64,000 nucleotides of DNA from Chryseobacterium sp. Tr-659 (GCF_011752975.1 NZ_VWWP01000004.1:124001-188000); one strand, 5' to 3'. Shown: positions 44,495 to 54,022, counted from the first letter of the stretch. Notes: generated from the sequence alone by a model not told the origin. Numbers and translations: made by a program.

Positions 44495-45232
44495 TTATCT
44501 CTGGGTTTCGGAACTCCAGATAGGAGAATAATCTCCATAAATCACTAAGTTTCCATCGTTTTGTACGGTAAGCTTATCACCTCCTCTTCTGGCTGTATTT
44601 GTACTCCATAAAGCTCTATTATATGAATCATATATAACAAGATTGCCATCATTCTGGAATTCTGCTCTGCTTCCTCTGTTGCTTGTTCCGGCTTCCCAGA
44701 TTGCCGTACCATTGTTGTTTGACAACACCAGGTTTCCATCATTCTGGAACATTAAATAATAGTTACGGTCGGAAGAATATAATTTATCACCTCTGCGGAA
44801 TCTGTGTCCTCTGTTTACAGAATCATTACCTCCACGTCCTGTTTGTGCATTTTCATCTCTCGAAGCCCATACAGGAGTAGACCGGCTGTAAATAACAAGA
44901 TTACCGTCATCCTGAATCGTTAGTTTATCTGCTCTTCTTGTACTGGTATTAGTGCTAAAAACCACTCTGTTTCCTGATGAATACACCACCAGGTTACCAT
45001 CATCCTGAAAAACAGCTCTTTCTCCCCTGTTGGATGTTCTGGAATTCCAGATGGAAGCTCCTGCTCTGCTGTACAAAACCAGGTTACCATCATTTTGGAA
45101 AATCAGATAATATTTGCTGTTACCTGCCCAATATTTTCTATTCTGATCCAGTGTCTGTCCTGTATAGATGTTTTGTGCATTGATTAATAATCCACCAAAC
45201 ACCATCATAAATGCTAATAAAAGTTTTTTCAT
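44495..45232 (-). CDS. Secreted tandem B-lectin (mannose-binding type)
   Basis: A 245-residue exported protein with signal peptide MKKLLLAFMMVFGGLLINAQ. Two monocot-type B-lectin domains follow (about 21-130 and 140-245), each a three-sheet prism with one mannose-type motif QxDxNxVxY per sheet. These are QNDGNLVLY 46-54, QDDGNLVVY 76-84, QDDGNLVIY 107-115, QNDGNLVLS 163-171, QNDGNLVIY 193-201 and QNDGNLVIY 224-232. Only the fourth lacks the Tyr. The two-domain form resembles lectin-like bacteriocins (LlpA), though a self-glycan or adhesin role is equally possible. It is a single gene with a terminator. Confidence 0.85.
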   Translation of the reverse strand: MKKLLLAFMMVFGGLLINAQNIYTGQTLDQNRKYWAGNSKYYLIFQNDGNLVLYSRAGASIWNSRTSNRGERAVFQDDGNLVVYSSGNRVVFSTNTSTRRADKLTIQDDGNLVIYSRSTPVWASRDENAQTGRGGNDSVNRGHRFRRGDKLYSSDRNYYLMFQNDGNLVLSNNNGTAIWEAGTSNRGSRAEFQNDGNLVIYDSYNRALWSTNTARRGGDKLTVQNDGNLVIYGDYSPIWSSETQR

Positions 45233-45344
45233 TATAATTACTTTTTTGATTGATTGTTAATTTTCTAAAACTATGCCAAAAAACCGTCATTATCCAACAA
45301 AAACAATTAATGATATGATTTACTGAAAATTATATTCATAAAAA

Positions 45345-45364
45345 AAGCGGCTTAAAAGCCGCTT
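45345..45364 (-). terminator. Terminator of RRM protein gene
   Basis: An 8-bp perfect stem AAGCGGCT (45345-45352) / AGCCGCTT (45357-45364) with a 4-nt loop. A T-rich run follows on the minus strand, just after the stop of the RRM gene at 45373. Confidence 0.75.
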
Positions 45365-45372
45365 CATATTTT

Positions 45373-45723
45373 TTACCAACGATTTCCGCCTCCGCCACGG
45401 TTGTTGTTACCATAGCCTCCGCCTCTATTGTTGTTACCATAACCTCCACCTCTGTTGTTATCGAAGCTTCTTCTTGGTTTTTCCTCTCTTGGCTTAGCTT
45501 CAGATACGTTTAGTGTTTTTCCGTTGAATTCTTTTTGGTTAAGAGCTTCAATAGCCTGCTTTCCTTCTTCATCACCCATTTCTACAAAACCGAAACCTCT
45601 GGAACGACCAGTTTCTCTGTCTGTAACAATTTTAGCTGATGATACATCTCCAAATTCTGCGAATAGATCGTGCAACTCATACTCTTTAGTTGCGTAATTG
45701 ATGTTTGAAACAAAAATGTTCAT
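45373..45723 (-). CDS. RNA-binding protein, RRM with Gly-rich tail
   Basis: A 116-residue RNA-binding protein. One RRM (about 1-80) has RNP2 IFVSNINYA and RNP1 SRGFGFVEM. The Gly/Asn/Arg-rich C-terminus holds repeats of NNRGGGYGN. Proteins of this kind act as RNA chaperones, often under cold stress. A perfect minus-strand -7 box (TATATTTG, 45809-45802) suggests a leader of about 70 nt. No temperature-response motif can be confirmed by eye. It is monocistronic. Confidence 0.9.
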   Translation of the reverse strand: MNIFVSNINYATKEYELHDLFAEFGDVSSAKIVTDRETGRSRGFGFVEMGDEEGKQAIEALNQKEFNGKTLNVSEAKPREEKPRRSFDNNRGGGYGNNNRGGGYGNNNRGGGGNRW

Positions 45724-46084
45724 TTTAAATAAATTAAAAAATTAATAATAATTTGGTATATAAAAGAAAAACAACATAAATTAATGAACAAATATTGATT
45801 CCAAATATAAACGTATGCAAGATACAATTAAAAATTTCAAATCAAAGCTTTTTTTAAATATTTCTCACATTATGTTGAATCCAAAACATCAAATACTTAC
45901 ATTTAAAAACACAACAATTTGATTATCAATTATTTAATTAAAAACAAACCATTTAGTTAAATTATTCAAATTAATATAAAAAAAATATAAAATAATATAC
46001 ACTACACCTCCATTAAAGAAGATAATATTATATTTATAAAGCTTTATTGTTTAGATTTCATCAATTATTAAAACAAAAACAGTT
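45724..46084. other. AT-rich divergent gap
   Basis: It separates the RRM gene (minus) from the DUF6157 gene (plus). Besides the minus-strand -7 box at 45802-45809, it is almost only A and T with no credible frame, RNA gene or repeat. Confidence 0.35.
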
Positions 46085-46498
46085 ATGAAACAACATAGCA
46101 CCAATTACATCAACACTCTTATAGAAGTAGCAGAAGATTGTCCGGTTTCCCACGCACAGATTCCTCCGGAAAAGAAAGAGAAATCACTCGCCACTCTTCA
46201 GTATGAGAGACTTATAAAAAATCCTTACCAATATTCTTCTGATGATATCATTTTTGAATGTTATGCCATAAAAAATGACATTTCAGAAAATGAAAGACAA
46301 GAAGAAAGAGATCAATTTTTCTCCAAAGGCCAGGCTTGCCTGCGTGCTTCTCCTTTAGCTAAAAGATATGGATTCGGAATTCATCATAATTCAAAAGGAA
46401 AAGTAGCTTTATACCCGATGGAAAGTGAAGAATACCAAAAGTTATTACATGATAATACTATAGCAAAAACCAAAGCAATGCGCTCCAAAAGAAAATGA
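46085..46498 (+). CDS. DUF6157 family protein
   Basis: A 137-residue soluble protein matching the DUF6157 pattern: NYINTLIEVAEDCPVSHAQI at the start, TLQYERLIKNPYQYSSDDII, the helix-strand region CLRASPLAKRYGFGIHHNSK with a KGKVALYP strand, and a basic tail. Members are small cytoplasmic proteins of unknown function, widespread in Bacteroidota and Actinobacteria. It is followed after about 100 bp by the thioesterase gene, which has its own promoter. ATG 46085 starts directly at the conserved N-terminus. Confidence 0.75.
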   Translation: MKQHSTNYINTLIEVAEDCPVSHAQIPPEKKEKSLATLQYERLIKNPYQYSSDDIIFECYAIKNDISENERQEERDQFFSKGQACLRASPLAKRYGFGIHHNSKGKVALYPMESEEYQKLLHDNTIAKTKAMRSKRK

Positions 46499-46543
46499 TT
46501 GAGAAAATGAATGATTCTTTTCAGATCAATAAATACGATTCTT

Positions 46544-46574
46544 TTGAGAACATCAGCTTTTAACACTAAATTTG
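46544..46574 (+). promoter_or_regulatory. Promoter of thioesterase/regulator pair
   Basis: TTG (46544-46546), a 20-bp spacer and TAAATTTG (46567-46574), both perfect. They lie 20 bp before ATG 46595, and downstream of the earlier in-frame start at 46511. Confidence 0.55.
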
Positions 46575-46594
46575 TACTGCAAATTATTAAAGAT

Positions 46595-46990
46595 ATGAAC
46601 TACCATACCAGAAAATGGGTAAAACCAGAGGATTTAAATCCAAACCATTCACTTTTCGGAGGAAGACTGCTTCAATGGATTGATGAAGAAGCGGCATTAT
46701 ATGCTATTATTCAATTAGAAAACACCAAAGTGGTGACCAAATTTATCTCTGAAATCAATTTCGTAAGCTCTGCCAAACAGGGAGACATTATAGAAATAGG
46801 AATTGAAGCTAGTCATTTCGGCTCCACTTCTGTTACTTTAAGATGTGATGTACGAAATAAAATGACCCATCAGACTATTATCACTGTAGACAAAATCGTA
46901 ATGGTAAACCTGGATGCAGATGGAAATCCTTCACCACATGGGAAAACACAGATTGAATTCGTAAAAGACAGGTTAAACAGCAGCCTATGA
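46595..46990 (+). CDS. Hot-dog acyl-CoA thioesterase
   Basis: A 131-residue hot-dog-fold thioesterase of the YciA/BACH type. It has PNHSLFGGRLLQWIDEEAAL with the catalytic-region Asp/Glu, then VTKFISEINFVSSAKQGDII. Glycine-rich strand and loop segments such as GDIIEIGIEA follow. It hydrolyses acyl-CoA to free acid and CoA; chain-length preference is unknown. ATG 46595 is preferred because a consensus promoter ends at 46574, downstream of the alternative start 46511. The AraC-type regulator overlaps its stop by 4 bp, so the two are coupled. Confidence 0.88.
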   Translation: MNYHTRKWVKPEDLNPNHSLFGGRLLQWIDEEAALYAIIQLENTKVVTKFISEINFVSSAKQGDIIEIGIEASHFGSTSVTLRCDVRNKMTHQTIITVDKIVMVNLDADGNPSPHGKTQIEFVKDRLNSSL

Positions 46991-47547
46991 AGATTTTCAT
47001 AAAGAATATGGTCTGCAACAGATGCATTGCAGCAGTAGAAAGTATTTTCGAAAATGCTGGTGTAAAAACAGATTCTGTTATATTAGGAGAAGTGGAAACT
47101 GAAACGGAAGTCTCTGCCGAACAAATGCAATGCATTGAAAAAAAACTGCTTGACACAGGCTTTGAGAGAATTATGGATTCTGCTCATCAGCTTGTTGAAA
47201 AAATTAAAAACCTGATTATTGTAAAAATCAGTGATCTTGATATTGCTGAAGACTTCCTTCTTTCGGAATTTTTAAGTTCCAACATTCATAAGGATTACAG
47301 TTCACTTTCCAAAACCTTCTCGCAGAATGAGAATATCACACTGGAACAGTTTTTCATCCTTCAAAAAATTGAAAAGGTAAAAGAACTCCTTCTTTATAAT
47401 GAATTCAACCTTACAGAAATTGCAGGAAAGCTTGGCTATAAAAGTGTCCAACATTTATCATCACAATTCCGTAATGTAACCGGATTCACCCCTACTGAAT
47501 TCAAAAAACTCAAGGAACATAATAGAAAATCATTGGATAACCTATAA
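46987..47547 (+). CDS. AraC-type regulator with HMA-like metal-binding domain
   Basis: A 186-residue protein joining a short heavy-metal-associated domain to an AraC helix-turn-helix. The N-terminal part (about 1-70) is a ferredoxin-like HMA fold with a CxxC motif, NMVCNRCIAAVESIF. The C-terminal part (about 100-180) has FFILQKIEKVKELLLYNEFN, LTEIAGKLGYKSVQHLSSQF and NVTGFTPTEFKKL. It is thus a candidate copper-sensing activator. It precedes the P-type ATPase by 196 bp on the same strand, and overlaps the thioesterase stop by 4 bp. Direct metal sensing is inferred. Confidence 0.8.
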   Translation: MKIFIKNMVCNRCIAAVESIFENAGVKTDSVILGEVETETEVSAEQMQCIEKKLLDTGFERIMDSAHQLVEKIKNLIIVKISDLDIAEDFLLSEFLSSNIHKDYSSLSKTFSQNENITLEQFFILQKIEKVKELLLYNEFNLTEIAGKLGYKSVQHLSSQFRNVTGFTPTEFKKLKEHNRKSLDNL

Positions 47548-47742
47548 GTTAAAGGGTTGGAAAGCCTGTGAACTGATTTATTTTATAGTACCTCTCACAC
47601 CTTCCAACCTATCCTAATCTAACATTATCAAACCCTTAGACTCTCCTACTTATCTCCCATTCTTAATTTTATAACTATTATCCTTAAATTTATAACAGAC
47701 TTGATTTCCCTTTTTGGAAATTTGTACTATAAATTTAGAATC

Positions 47743-50619
47743 ATGGAACAACAGTATAAAATACTCGGAATGACCTGTTCCGGCTGCCAGAAAAAGATAT
47801 CCAACCAACTGAACAGTGTACATGGAGTAAAAGCCGATGTAAACCTTGAAAACAACACGGCCACCATCACCTCGGATCATGGCATTGAACTTTCGGTTTT
47901 AAATGGCGCTTTGGCAGAAATAGGAAAATACAGACTTGAAGATCCGAATAATCCCGAAAAAGCTTTTGTAAAACCTCAGGATCGCGTCTCTCCATCCTCG
48001 GTATACTATTGTCCTATGGAATGTGAAGGAGACAAGGTATATTTTACGCAGGGAGAAAGATGTCCTGTATGTAAAATGTATCTGGTTCCTATTGAAGAAA
48101 AACTAGCCAAGGATCCTAATCATAAACCAACTTATTCAGCAACCAACCTTCCTGGAAACTTTAAAGATAACGTTGGAAAGTATTACTGCCCGATGTTTTG
48201 TGAAGGGGACAAGGTATATAATGAAAAAGGAGAATGCCCTGTATGCCATATGGATTTAGAGGAAATCACAGAGGATCTCGCTCAAAATGCAGCTCATCAT
48301 CAACATTCTCATAGCCATAATCATTCACATTCACACAGCCATGACCACCATCACGGACATCATCACGAAGCCCCGGCTGTTACTGATGAAATGGCAGGAA
48401 AGTATTATTGCCCCATGTATTGTGAAGGTGACAAAACTTACGACTCTAATGTAGGATGTCCTGTCTGCGGAATGGACCTCGTTAAATATCCTGAAAAGAA
48501 AACAGCAAAATACACCTGCCCTATGCACCCGGAAATCATCCGTGATGAACCCGGAAGCTGCCCGATCTGTGGAATGGACCTTGTAAGAATGCCCGACAGC
48601 GGAGATGATGAAGAGGATGAAACTTATACTATATTAAAAAGGAAGTTCATTATATCTTTAGCTTTTACGATTCCTGTTTTCATTCTTTCAATGGGGGGAA
48701 TGTTTATTAATTTTCCTTTCTCTCATCAAATACAAGGATTTATTGAGCTTGCTTTAACCCTTCCTGTCATGTTCTATTCCGGATGGTTCTTATTGAAAAG
48801 AGGCTGGGTTTCTTTTAAAACCTGGAATCTGAACATGTTCAGCCTTATTGCTCTGGGGGTAGCAGCTGCATTTATTTTCAGTATTACAGCCCTTGTCTTT
48901 CCTGATATTATTCCGCATGAAATCCGTGGACATAATCATGAAATCCCGTTGTATTTTGAGGCAGTCTGTGTAATTCTTACTCTTGTTATCTTAGGACAGC
49001 TGATGGAAGCTGCTGCCCACAAAAAGACAGGAAATGCCATCAAAGAATTAATGAACCTTTCTCCGGATGAAGCCAATCTTATCGTAAATGGTGAAGAAAA
49101 AAGAGTACTGCTTTCGCAGGTAAAAATCGGAGACTTATTAAAAGTAAAACCCGGAGAAAAAATCCCTGTAGATGGTAAAATTACCGAAGGAAATTCAATA
49201 GTAGATGAAAGCATGATTACCGGAGAACCTGTTCCGGTTGAAAAAAATGTAGATGATAAAGTATCTTCAGGAACTATAAACGGCAATCAGGTATTCATTA
49301 TGAAAGCTGAGAAAGTAGGCGATGAAACTCTTCTTTCACAAATCATTAAAATGGTGAATGAGGCCAGCCGAAGCAAAGCCCCCATCCAGAAACTTACCGA
49401 TAAAGTTTCCAAAGTATTTGTTCCCGTGGTAATCCTTATTGCCGCACTTACATTTATTCTTTGGCAGTTTTTCGGGCCTGAAGGAAAAAGAAGTTTATTT
49501 GCCTTCGTGAATGCTGTTGCGGTTTTAATTGTAGCCTGCCCATGTGCACTTGGACTGGCGACACCAATGTCTTTAATGGTAGGAATCGGGAAAGGAGCTA
49601 AAAACGGTATCCTGATCAAAAACGCGGAAGCCCTTGAGCAAATGAATAAAATCAATGTTCTGATTACTGATAAAACAGGAACCTTAACTGAAGGAAAGCC
49701 TTCAGTAGAATATATTGAAACGGCAAATAACGAAGATAAAAATCAGATATTAAAACTGGCTTATTCACTGAATCAGAATTCTGAGCACCCGCTTTCCAAT
49801 GCCGTTATTAAACGGGCAAAAGAAGGAAATATAAGCGCTGAAAAAGTAGATCAGTTTGAAAATATTTCCGGAAAAGGAGTAAAAGGAAACATCAACGGCA
49901 AAACGGTCTATCTCGGAAATGAAAATCTGCTGACCTCACACCAAATCATGATCCCTGACAACCTTAAACAGAAAGCGATTGAAGTGCAATCTAAAGCACA
50001 TACAATCTCTTATATTGCACAAGACCATCAGGTATTAGGTTTTGTAAGCTTTACAGATAAAATTAAAGAGAGCTCCAAAAAAGCAGTTAAACAACTAATA
50101 AGTGAAGGCATTGATGTGATTATGATGACCGGTGATAACGAACATACAGCCAAAGCGGTTGCTGATGAACTCGGAATCAAGCATTTTAAGGCAAACTGTC
50201 TTCCGGAAGATAAGCTTAATGAAGTAAAAAAACTCCAGAAGCAGGGCAAAATTGTAGCTATGACCGGAGACGGAATCAACGATTCTCCTGCCCTTGCCCA
50301 ATCCGATGTAGGAATTGCCATGGGAACCGGAACCGATGTAGCCATTGAAAGTGCTGAAATTACTTTATTAAAAGGAGATATTCTGGGAGTTGCCAAAGCA
50401 AAGTTATTAAGTGAAAAGTTGCTTAAAAACATTAAAGAAAACTTATTCTTTGCATTCATATATAATGTATTGGGAGTCCCGGTTGCGGCGGGACTATTAT
50501 ATCCTTTCTTCGGAATCTTACTATCACCAATGATTGCCGCTGCTGCTATGAGCTTCAGTTCATTATCTGTGATTTTGAATTCATTGAGATTAAACTCGGT
50601 AGATCTGGATATTAAATAA
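47743..50619 (+). CDS. copA: Copper-type heavy-metal P1B-ATPase with extended metal-binding N-terminus
   Basis: A 958-residue exporter. The N-terminus has an HMA domain (MTCSGC, residues 10-15). Then four YxCPM...CPxCxM heavy-metal-binding modules lie at about 88-118, 149-175, 219-247 and 253-282, with a His-rich linker of about 25 residues (182-206) between the second and third. The transport core includes the metal site CPC in [12 protein letters not shown] (near 598), phosphorylation [11 protein letters not shown] (near 642), HP in SEHPLSNAV and the hinge [10 protein letters not shown]. It pumps Cu+ or a similar soft metal out of the cytoplasm. ATG 47743 gives the true HMA start. Confidence 0.93.
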   Translation: MEQQYKILGMTCSGCQKKISNQLNSVHGVKADVNLENNTATITSDHGIELSVLNGALAEIGKYRLEDPNNPEKAFVKPQDRVSPSSVYYCPMECEGDKVYFTQGERCPVCKMYLVPIEEKLAKDPNHKPTYSATNLPGNFKDNVGKYYCPMFCEGDKVYNEKGECPVCHMDLEEITEDLAQNAAHHQHSHSHNHSHSHSHDHHHGHHHEAPAVTDEMAGKYYCPMYCEGDKTYDSNVGCPVCGMDLVKYPEKKTAKYTCPMHPEIIRDEPGSCPICGMDLVRMPDSGDDEEDETYTILKRKFIISLAFTIPVFILSMGGMFINFPFSHQIQGFIELALTLPVMFYSGWFLLKRGWVSFKTWNLNMFSLIALGVAAAFIFSITALVFPDIIPHEIRGHNHEIPLYFEAVCVILTLVILGQLMEAAAHKKTGNAIKELMNLSPDEANLIVNGEEKRVLLSQVKIGDLLKVKPGEKIPVDGKITEGNSIVDESMITGEPVPVEKNVDDKVSSGTINGNQVFIMKAEKVGDETLLSQIIKMVNEASRSKAPIQKLTDKVSKVFVPVVILIAALTFILWQFFGPEGKRSLFAFVNAVAVLIVACPCALGLATPMSLMVGIGKGAKNGILIKNAEALEQMNKINVLITDKTGTLTEGKPSVEYIETANNEDKNQILKLAYSLNQNSEHPLSNAVIKRAKEGNISAEKVDQFENISGKGVKGNINGKTVYLGNENLLTSHQIMIPDNLKQKAIEVQSKAHTISYIAQDHQVLGFVSFTDKIKESSKKAVKQLISEGIDVIMMTGDNEHTAKAVADELGIKHFKANCLPEDKLNEVKKLQKQGKIVAMTGDGINDSPALAQSDVGIAMGTGTDVAIESAEITLLKGDILGVAKAKLLSEKLLKNIKENLFFAFIYNVLGVPVAAGLLYPFFGILLSPMIAAAAMSFSSLSVILNSLRLNSVDLDIK

Positions 50620-51134
50620 TATCATAAAAAGAAAATCTTTATCCTTTAGGATGTTCACGGTTTTACAATAACGACTGAAAGCGGTCTTTATATCCCAAGA
50701 ACAACCAAAGTAAAGGTTTTCTTTTTGTATAACATAAAGGTCATCAATTTTGTTTTTTACAGAAAATATTTTTAAATATGGTACAAGCTTCTTACGCTAT
50801 ATCTTTTTTTTAAAAAAAACTCCAAAATAAATTAACCTTTCACATTTTATAAAAAACACTAATCTATTCAAGCAAAATAATTCCCCACAATAGGAAATTA
50901 AGATTATCTCAACAAATATAGACAATAACTATTGTTTTGATATTTATAAATGTTAAGAAATAAAGAAAAGCAAATTATAATTTCACAATCAAAGTATTAA
51001 TGGAAATATCCTTTAAAATAAAGTTCTTAAAATAAACTTAAAAAGAAAAATTACTGCAAAATATGGCATATAATTTGTTAACTTTCAAGTGTTATTTTTA
51101 ACGATTTTTAACAATTTAAAACTCCATTATCTTT
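50620..51134. other. AT-rich gap after copA
   Basis: No terminator of quality was found behind copA. A short frame at about 50650-50780 reads FTITTESGLYIPRTTKVKVF but has no start codon or recognised family. The rest is AT-rich, with the deacetylase promoter presumably in the last 100 bp. Confidence 0.3.
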
Positions 51135-51995
51135 ATGAGAAAAATTTTTGCGGGAAAGTCAAAAAATAAGACTTTTCTCGGGATGTTTGCATTGGTGAGT
51201 GCAACTTCGGTTTTATTGAACAGCTGTAATTTCAAGAATGAGGTGAATGAACCTATCCATTCACAGGAACATCCTGCCGCAGAAACGGTCCCCAAGATGG
51301 ACGATGAAAGCGTAGACCCGGATAAAAGAGTGATCTACCTTACCTTTGATGACGGTCCCAACCAGGGAACTGAAAATCTTTTAAAAATACTGGACAAAAG
51401 AAATGTCTGTGCAACAGCCTTTTTAGTTGGGAAACATGCATACGGAAGCAAAAAGCAGAAAGATGATCTGGAACTTCTGAAGCAAAACCCTTTACTGGAA
51501 CTGGCTAATCACAGCTTTACCCATGCCCATAACAAATACACAGACTTTTATAAAAATGCTGATGCTGTAGTTCATGATTTTGATGTTGCCAAAGACAGCC
51601 TTAAGCTTTATGATAAAATAGCGAGAACTCCGGGCAGAAATATCTGGAGGCTAAACAATATTAATGTAACGGATATTAAAAGTTCTACCGCTGCTGCTGA
51701 TGGTCTTAAAAAGGCAGGCTATAAGGTAGTTGGCTGGGATCTGGAATGGAGACCTACCCATAAAATGACTTTAAAAGGAAGCCACGAAGCCATGTTGAAA
51801 AAAGTAGACAGTATCTTCTTCAATGACCTTGAAAAAACCTCAAGACATCTTGTTTTCCTGACTCATGATCAATATCTGAGAGACACGGATTCTATCAACG
51901 AACTGGATTTGTTTATTGAAAAACTGCAGAAAAGCAACAGATTCGTTTTCAGAAAAATTTCTCAATATCCTAAGATGAATGAAGTATTGAATTAA
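51135..51995 (+). CDS. Polysaccharide deacetylase (NodB domain), probable lipoprotein
   Basis: A 286-residue exported enzyme of carbohydrate esterase family 4. A basic N-region and hydrophobic segment (TFLGMFALVSATSVLLNSC) end in a possible lipobox. The NodB domain carries motif 1 YLTFDDGPN (near 73, metal Asp), motif 2 ANHSFTHAH (His ligands near 133), motif 3 ARTPGRNIWR, motif 4 VVGWDLEWRP and motif 5 LVFLTHDQY. It removes N-acetyl groups from peptidoglycan, chitin-like or exopolysaccharide chains; the target is unknown. It is monocistronic. Anchoring by lipid is inferred. Confidence 0.85.
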   Translation: MRKIFAGKSKNKTFLGMFALVSATSVLLNSCNFKNEVNEPIHSQEHPAAETVPKMDDESVDPDKRVIYLTFDDGPNQGTENLLKILDKRNVCATAFLVGKHAYGSKKQKDDLELLKQNPLLELANHSFTHAHNKYTDFYKNADAVVHDFDVAKDSLKLYDKIARTPGRNIWRLNNINVTDIKSSTAAADGLKKAGYKVVGWDLEWRPTHKMTLKGSHEAMLKKVDSIFFNDLEKTSRHLVFLTHDQYLRDTDSINELDLFIEKLQKSNRFVFRKISQYPKMNEVLN

Positions 51996-52069
51996 TCTTT
52001 CGGTAAAAGTTCAATGTAAAATGTATTCACGACTGGCAACTGTCAGGGAATTTTCGGAAATTTGCATAT

Positions 52070-52729
52070 ATGAGTATTAAAGACAATTATAAAGCGATAC
52101 AAGATCAGCTTCCAGCAGGAGTTCAACTGGTTGCTGTTTCAAAAACACATCCGGTCTCTGCCATACAGGAGGTTTATGATCTGGGACAAAGAGTTTTCGG
52201 AGAAAATAAGGTACAGGAGCTGATGGAAAAGTCTCCTCTTCTTCCCGATGATATTCAATGGCATTTAATCGGCCACCTGCAGACGAATAAAGTCAAATAT
52301 ATTGCTTCTTTTATAGATACCATACAAAGTGTGGATTCTGAAAAGCTGCTAACTGAAATCAATAAAGAATCAGGTAAGAACAACAGGATTATTAAGGTTT
52401 TGCTTCAGGTGAAGATTGCAGCTGAAGAGAGCAAATTCGGGCTCGAAATTCCGGAAGCTAAAGAACTGTTTCAACACTATACTGATGGCAAATTTCCCAA
52501 TATTGAGATTACCGGCTTAATGGGAATGGCTACTTTCACGGATGATGAACAACAAGTCAAACAAGAATTTTTAACATTAAAAGCTCTTTTTGATGAATTA
52601 AATCAACTAAAAACATTAAATACCTTATCTATGGGAATGAGTGATGATTTCCCCGTAGCTATTGAATGTGGAGCTAACTCTGTGAGGGTTGGATCTGCAA
52701 TTTTCGGGAGAAGAGACTATTCAAAATAG
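52070..52729 (+). CDS. yggS: YggS family PLP homeostasis protein
   Basis: A 219-residue PLP-binding barrel protein. Key segments are QLVAVSKTHPVSAIQEVYDL (Lys Schiff base), FGENKVQELMEKS, WHLIGHLQTNKVKYI, KVLLQVKIAAEESKFGL, TGLMGMATFT and LSMGMSDDFPVAIECGANSV with VRVGSAIFG. It controls free pyridoxal phosphate and amino-acid balance rather than catalysing a defined reaction. Length and motifs are normal. It is followed after about 20 bp by the promoter of the response regulator. Confidence 0.93.
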   Translation: MSIKDNYKAIQDQLPAGVQLVAVSKTHPVSAIQEVYDLGQRVFGENKVQELMEKSPLLPDDIQWHLIGHLQTNKVKYIASFIDTIQSVDSEKLLTEINKESGKNNRIIKVLLQVKIAAEESKFGLEIPEAKELFQHYTDGKFPNIEITGLMGMATFTDDEQQVKQEFLTLKALFDELNQLKTLNTLSMGMSDDFPVAIECGANSVRVGSAIFGRRDYSK

Positions 52730-52747
52730 AATATTTAGGTACGGTTT

Positions 52748-52780
52748 TTGCTAATAATTGAAACAAAAAATTTAAATTTG
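52748..52780 (+). promoter_or_regulatory. Promoter of response regulator gene
   Basis: TTG (52748-52750), a 22-bp spacer and TAAATTTG (52773-52780), both perfect, just 5 bp before ATG 52786. This gives an almost leaderless transcript if the match is real. Confidence 0.45.
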
Positions 52781-52785
52781 CAACT

Positions 52786-53970
52786 ATGCAAAAAATCCTT
52801 ATAGTAGAAGACGAAAAAGCAATCTCGGGAGTACTTCACAGTATTCTTTCGGATGAACTAACCGATTATGAATTTGTTATCGCCGAAGACGGCCTTGAAG
52901 GTTACAAACAGGTAGAAAAAGAAGATTTCGCATTAGTGATTTCTGATATCAAAATGCCTAAACTTTCAGGAACTGAACTGCTGAAGCAAAGTCTCGCATT
53001 AAAACCAGAAACTACTTTTATCATGATCTCAGGCCACGCAGACATTGATTCTGCCGTTTCCTGTTTGAAAGAGGGTGCATATGATTTTATCTCCAAGCCA
53101 ATTGACATCAACAGACTGATCACCAGTGTGAAAAATGCTTTGGTAAAGGAAACCCTGAAGAAAGAAAATAAAAATCTTCAGACAGAAAACAAGACCTTAA
53201 AGAAAAAAGTAAGCAAAAAATATCAGATGATTGGCGATTCTCCTGCTTTGCAGAAGATCCAGGATATGATTGAAAAAGTAGCTGCTTCAGATGCCAGAGT
53301 TCTTATCACAGGTCCTAACGGTGCCGGAAAAGAACTTGTAGCTCATGCTATTCACAATCAAAGCGACCGTTCAAGAGGTCCAATGGTAGAGGTAAACTGT
53401 GCTGCTATTCCATCTGAACTTATTGAATCTGAACTTTTCGGACACGTAAAAGGATCTTTTACAGGTGCCATCAAGGATAAGCAAGGGAAATTTGAACAAG
53501 CTAACGGAGGAACAATCTTCCTTGATGAGATTGGTGATATGAGCCTTATTGCTCAGGCAAAGGTATTGAGAGCGCTTCAGGAAAGCAAAGTTTCTCCTGT
53601 AGGAAGTGATAAAGAAATTAAAGTTGACGTAAGAGTAATTGCGGCAACTAATAAGAATATGCAGAAAGAAATTGAGGAAGGGAAATTCAGAGAAGACCTT
53701 TACCACAGACTTTCTGTAATTGAAATCTACGTTCCCCCATTGGATGAAAGAAAAGAGGACATCAAATTGCTGGTTGAGCATTTTTCAGGAATGATTGCTG
53801 ATGAACATGGTACTGCTGTGAAAAAGTTTGACGATAAAGCTATTGATGCTTTAAAAGTGCTTTCATGGACTGGAAATATCAGGGAATTAAGAAACGTGGT
53901 TGAGAGATTGATCATTCTAGGTGGAAATACTGTTTCTGAAAGTGACGTTGCAAGTTTTGTAAGGAAATAA
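52786..53970 (+). CDS. NtrC-type sigma-54 response regulator lacking HTH domain
   Basis: A 394-residue response regulator. The receiver domain (1-120) has the phosphoacceptor D54 in VISDIKMPK. A short coiled-coil linker leads to an AAA+ domain (about 147-375): Walker A TGPNGAGKE, the sigma-54 contact loop ELFGHVKGSFTGA (GSFTGA rather than GAFTGA), Walker B TIFLDEIGDMS and an arginine-finger region. The chain ends at NTVSESDVASFVRK, with no Fis-type helix-turn-helix; classical NtrC proteins are about 60-80 residues longer. It could act from solution or with a partner. The cognate kinase is not in the window. Confidence 0.85.
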   Translation: MQKILIVEDEKAISGVLHSILSDELTDYEFVIAEDGLEGYKQVEKEDFALVISDIKMPKLSGTELLKQSLALKPETTFIMISGHADIDSAVSCLKEGAYDFISKPIDINRLITSVKNALVKETLKKENKNLQTENKTLKKKVSKKYQMIGDSPALQKIQDMIEKVAASDARVLITGPNGAGKELVAHAIHNQSDRSRGPMVEVNCAAIPSELIESELFGHVKGSFTGAIKDKQGKFEQANGGTIFLDEIGDMSLIAQAKVLRALQESKVSPVGSDKEIKVDVRVIAATNKNMQKEIEEGKFREDLYHRLSVIEIYVPPLDERKEDIKLLVEHFSGMIADEHGTAVKKFDDKAIDALKVLSWTGNIRELRNVVERLIILGGNTVSESDVASFVRK

Positions 53971-53994
53971 TAAGTTATTATTTACACTATATAA

Positions 53995-54022
53995 AAATTT
54001 GCAGTAACACTACTGCAAATTT
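53995..54022 (+). terminator. Terminator of response regulator gene
   Basis: A 12-bp perfect stem AAATTTGCAGTA (53995-54006) / TACTGCAAATTT (54011-54022) with a 4-nt loop, running into a T-tract of about nine. It is 25 bp after the stop. Confidence 0.85.

Noticed and set aside
47554..47609. GGTTGGAA / TTCCAACC pairing after the HMA-AraC gene
   Set aside because: Imperfect arms with a long loop and no T-tract; not supported as a terminator or riboswitch.
50650..50780. Open frame reading FTITTESGLYIPRTTKVKVF
   Set aside because: No start codon, no recognised family, and stops on both sides; possibly a relic but not supportable as a gene.
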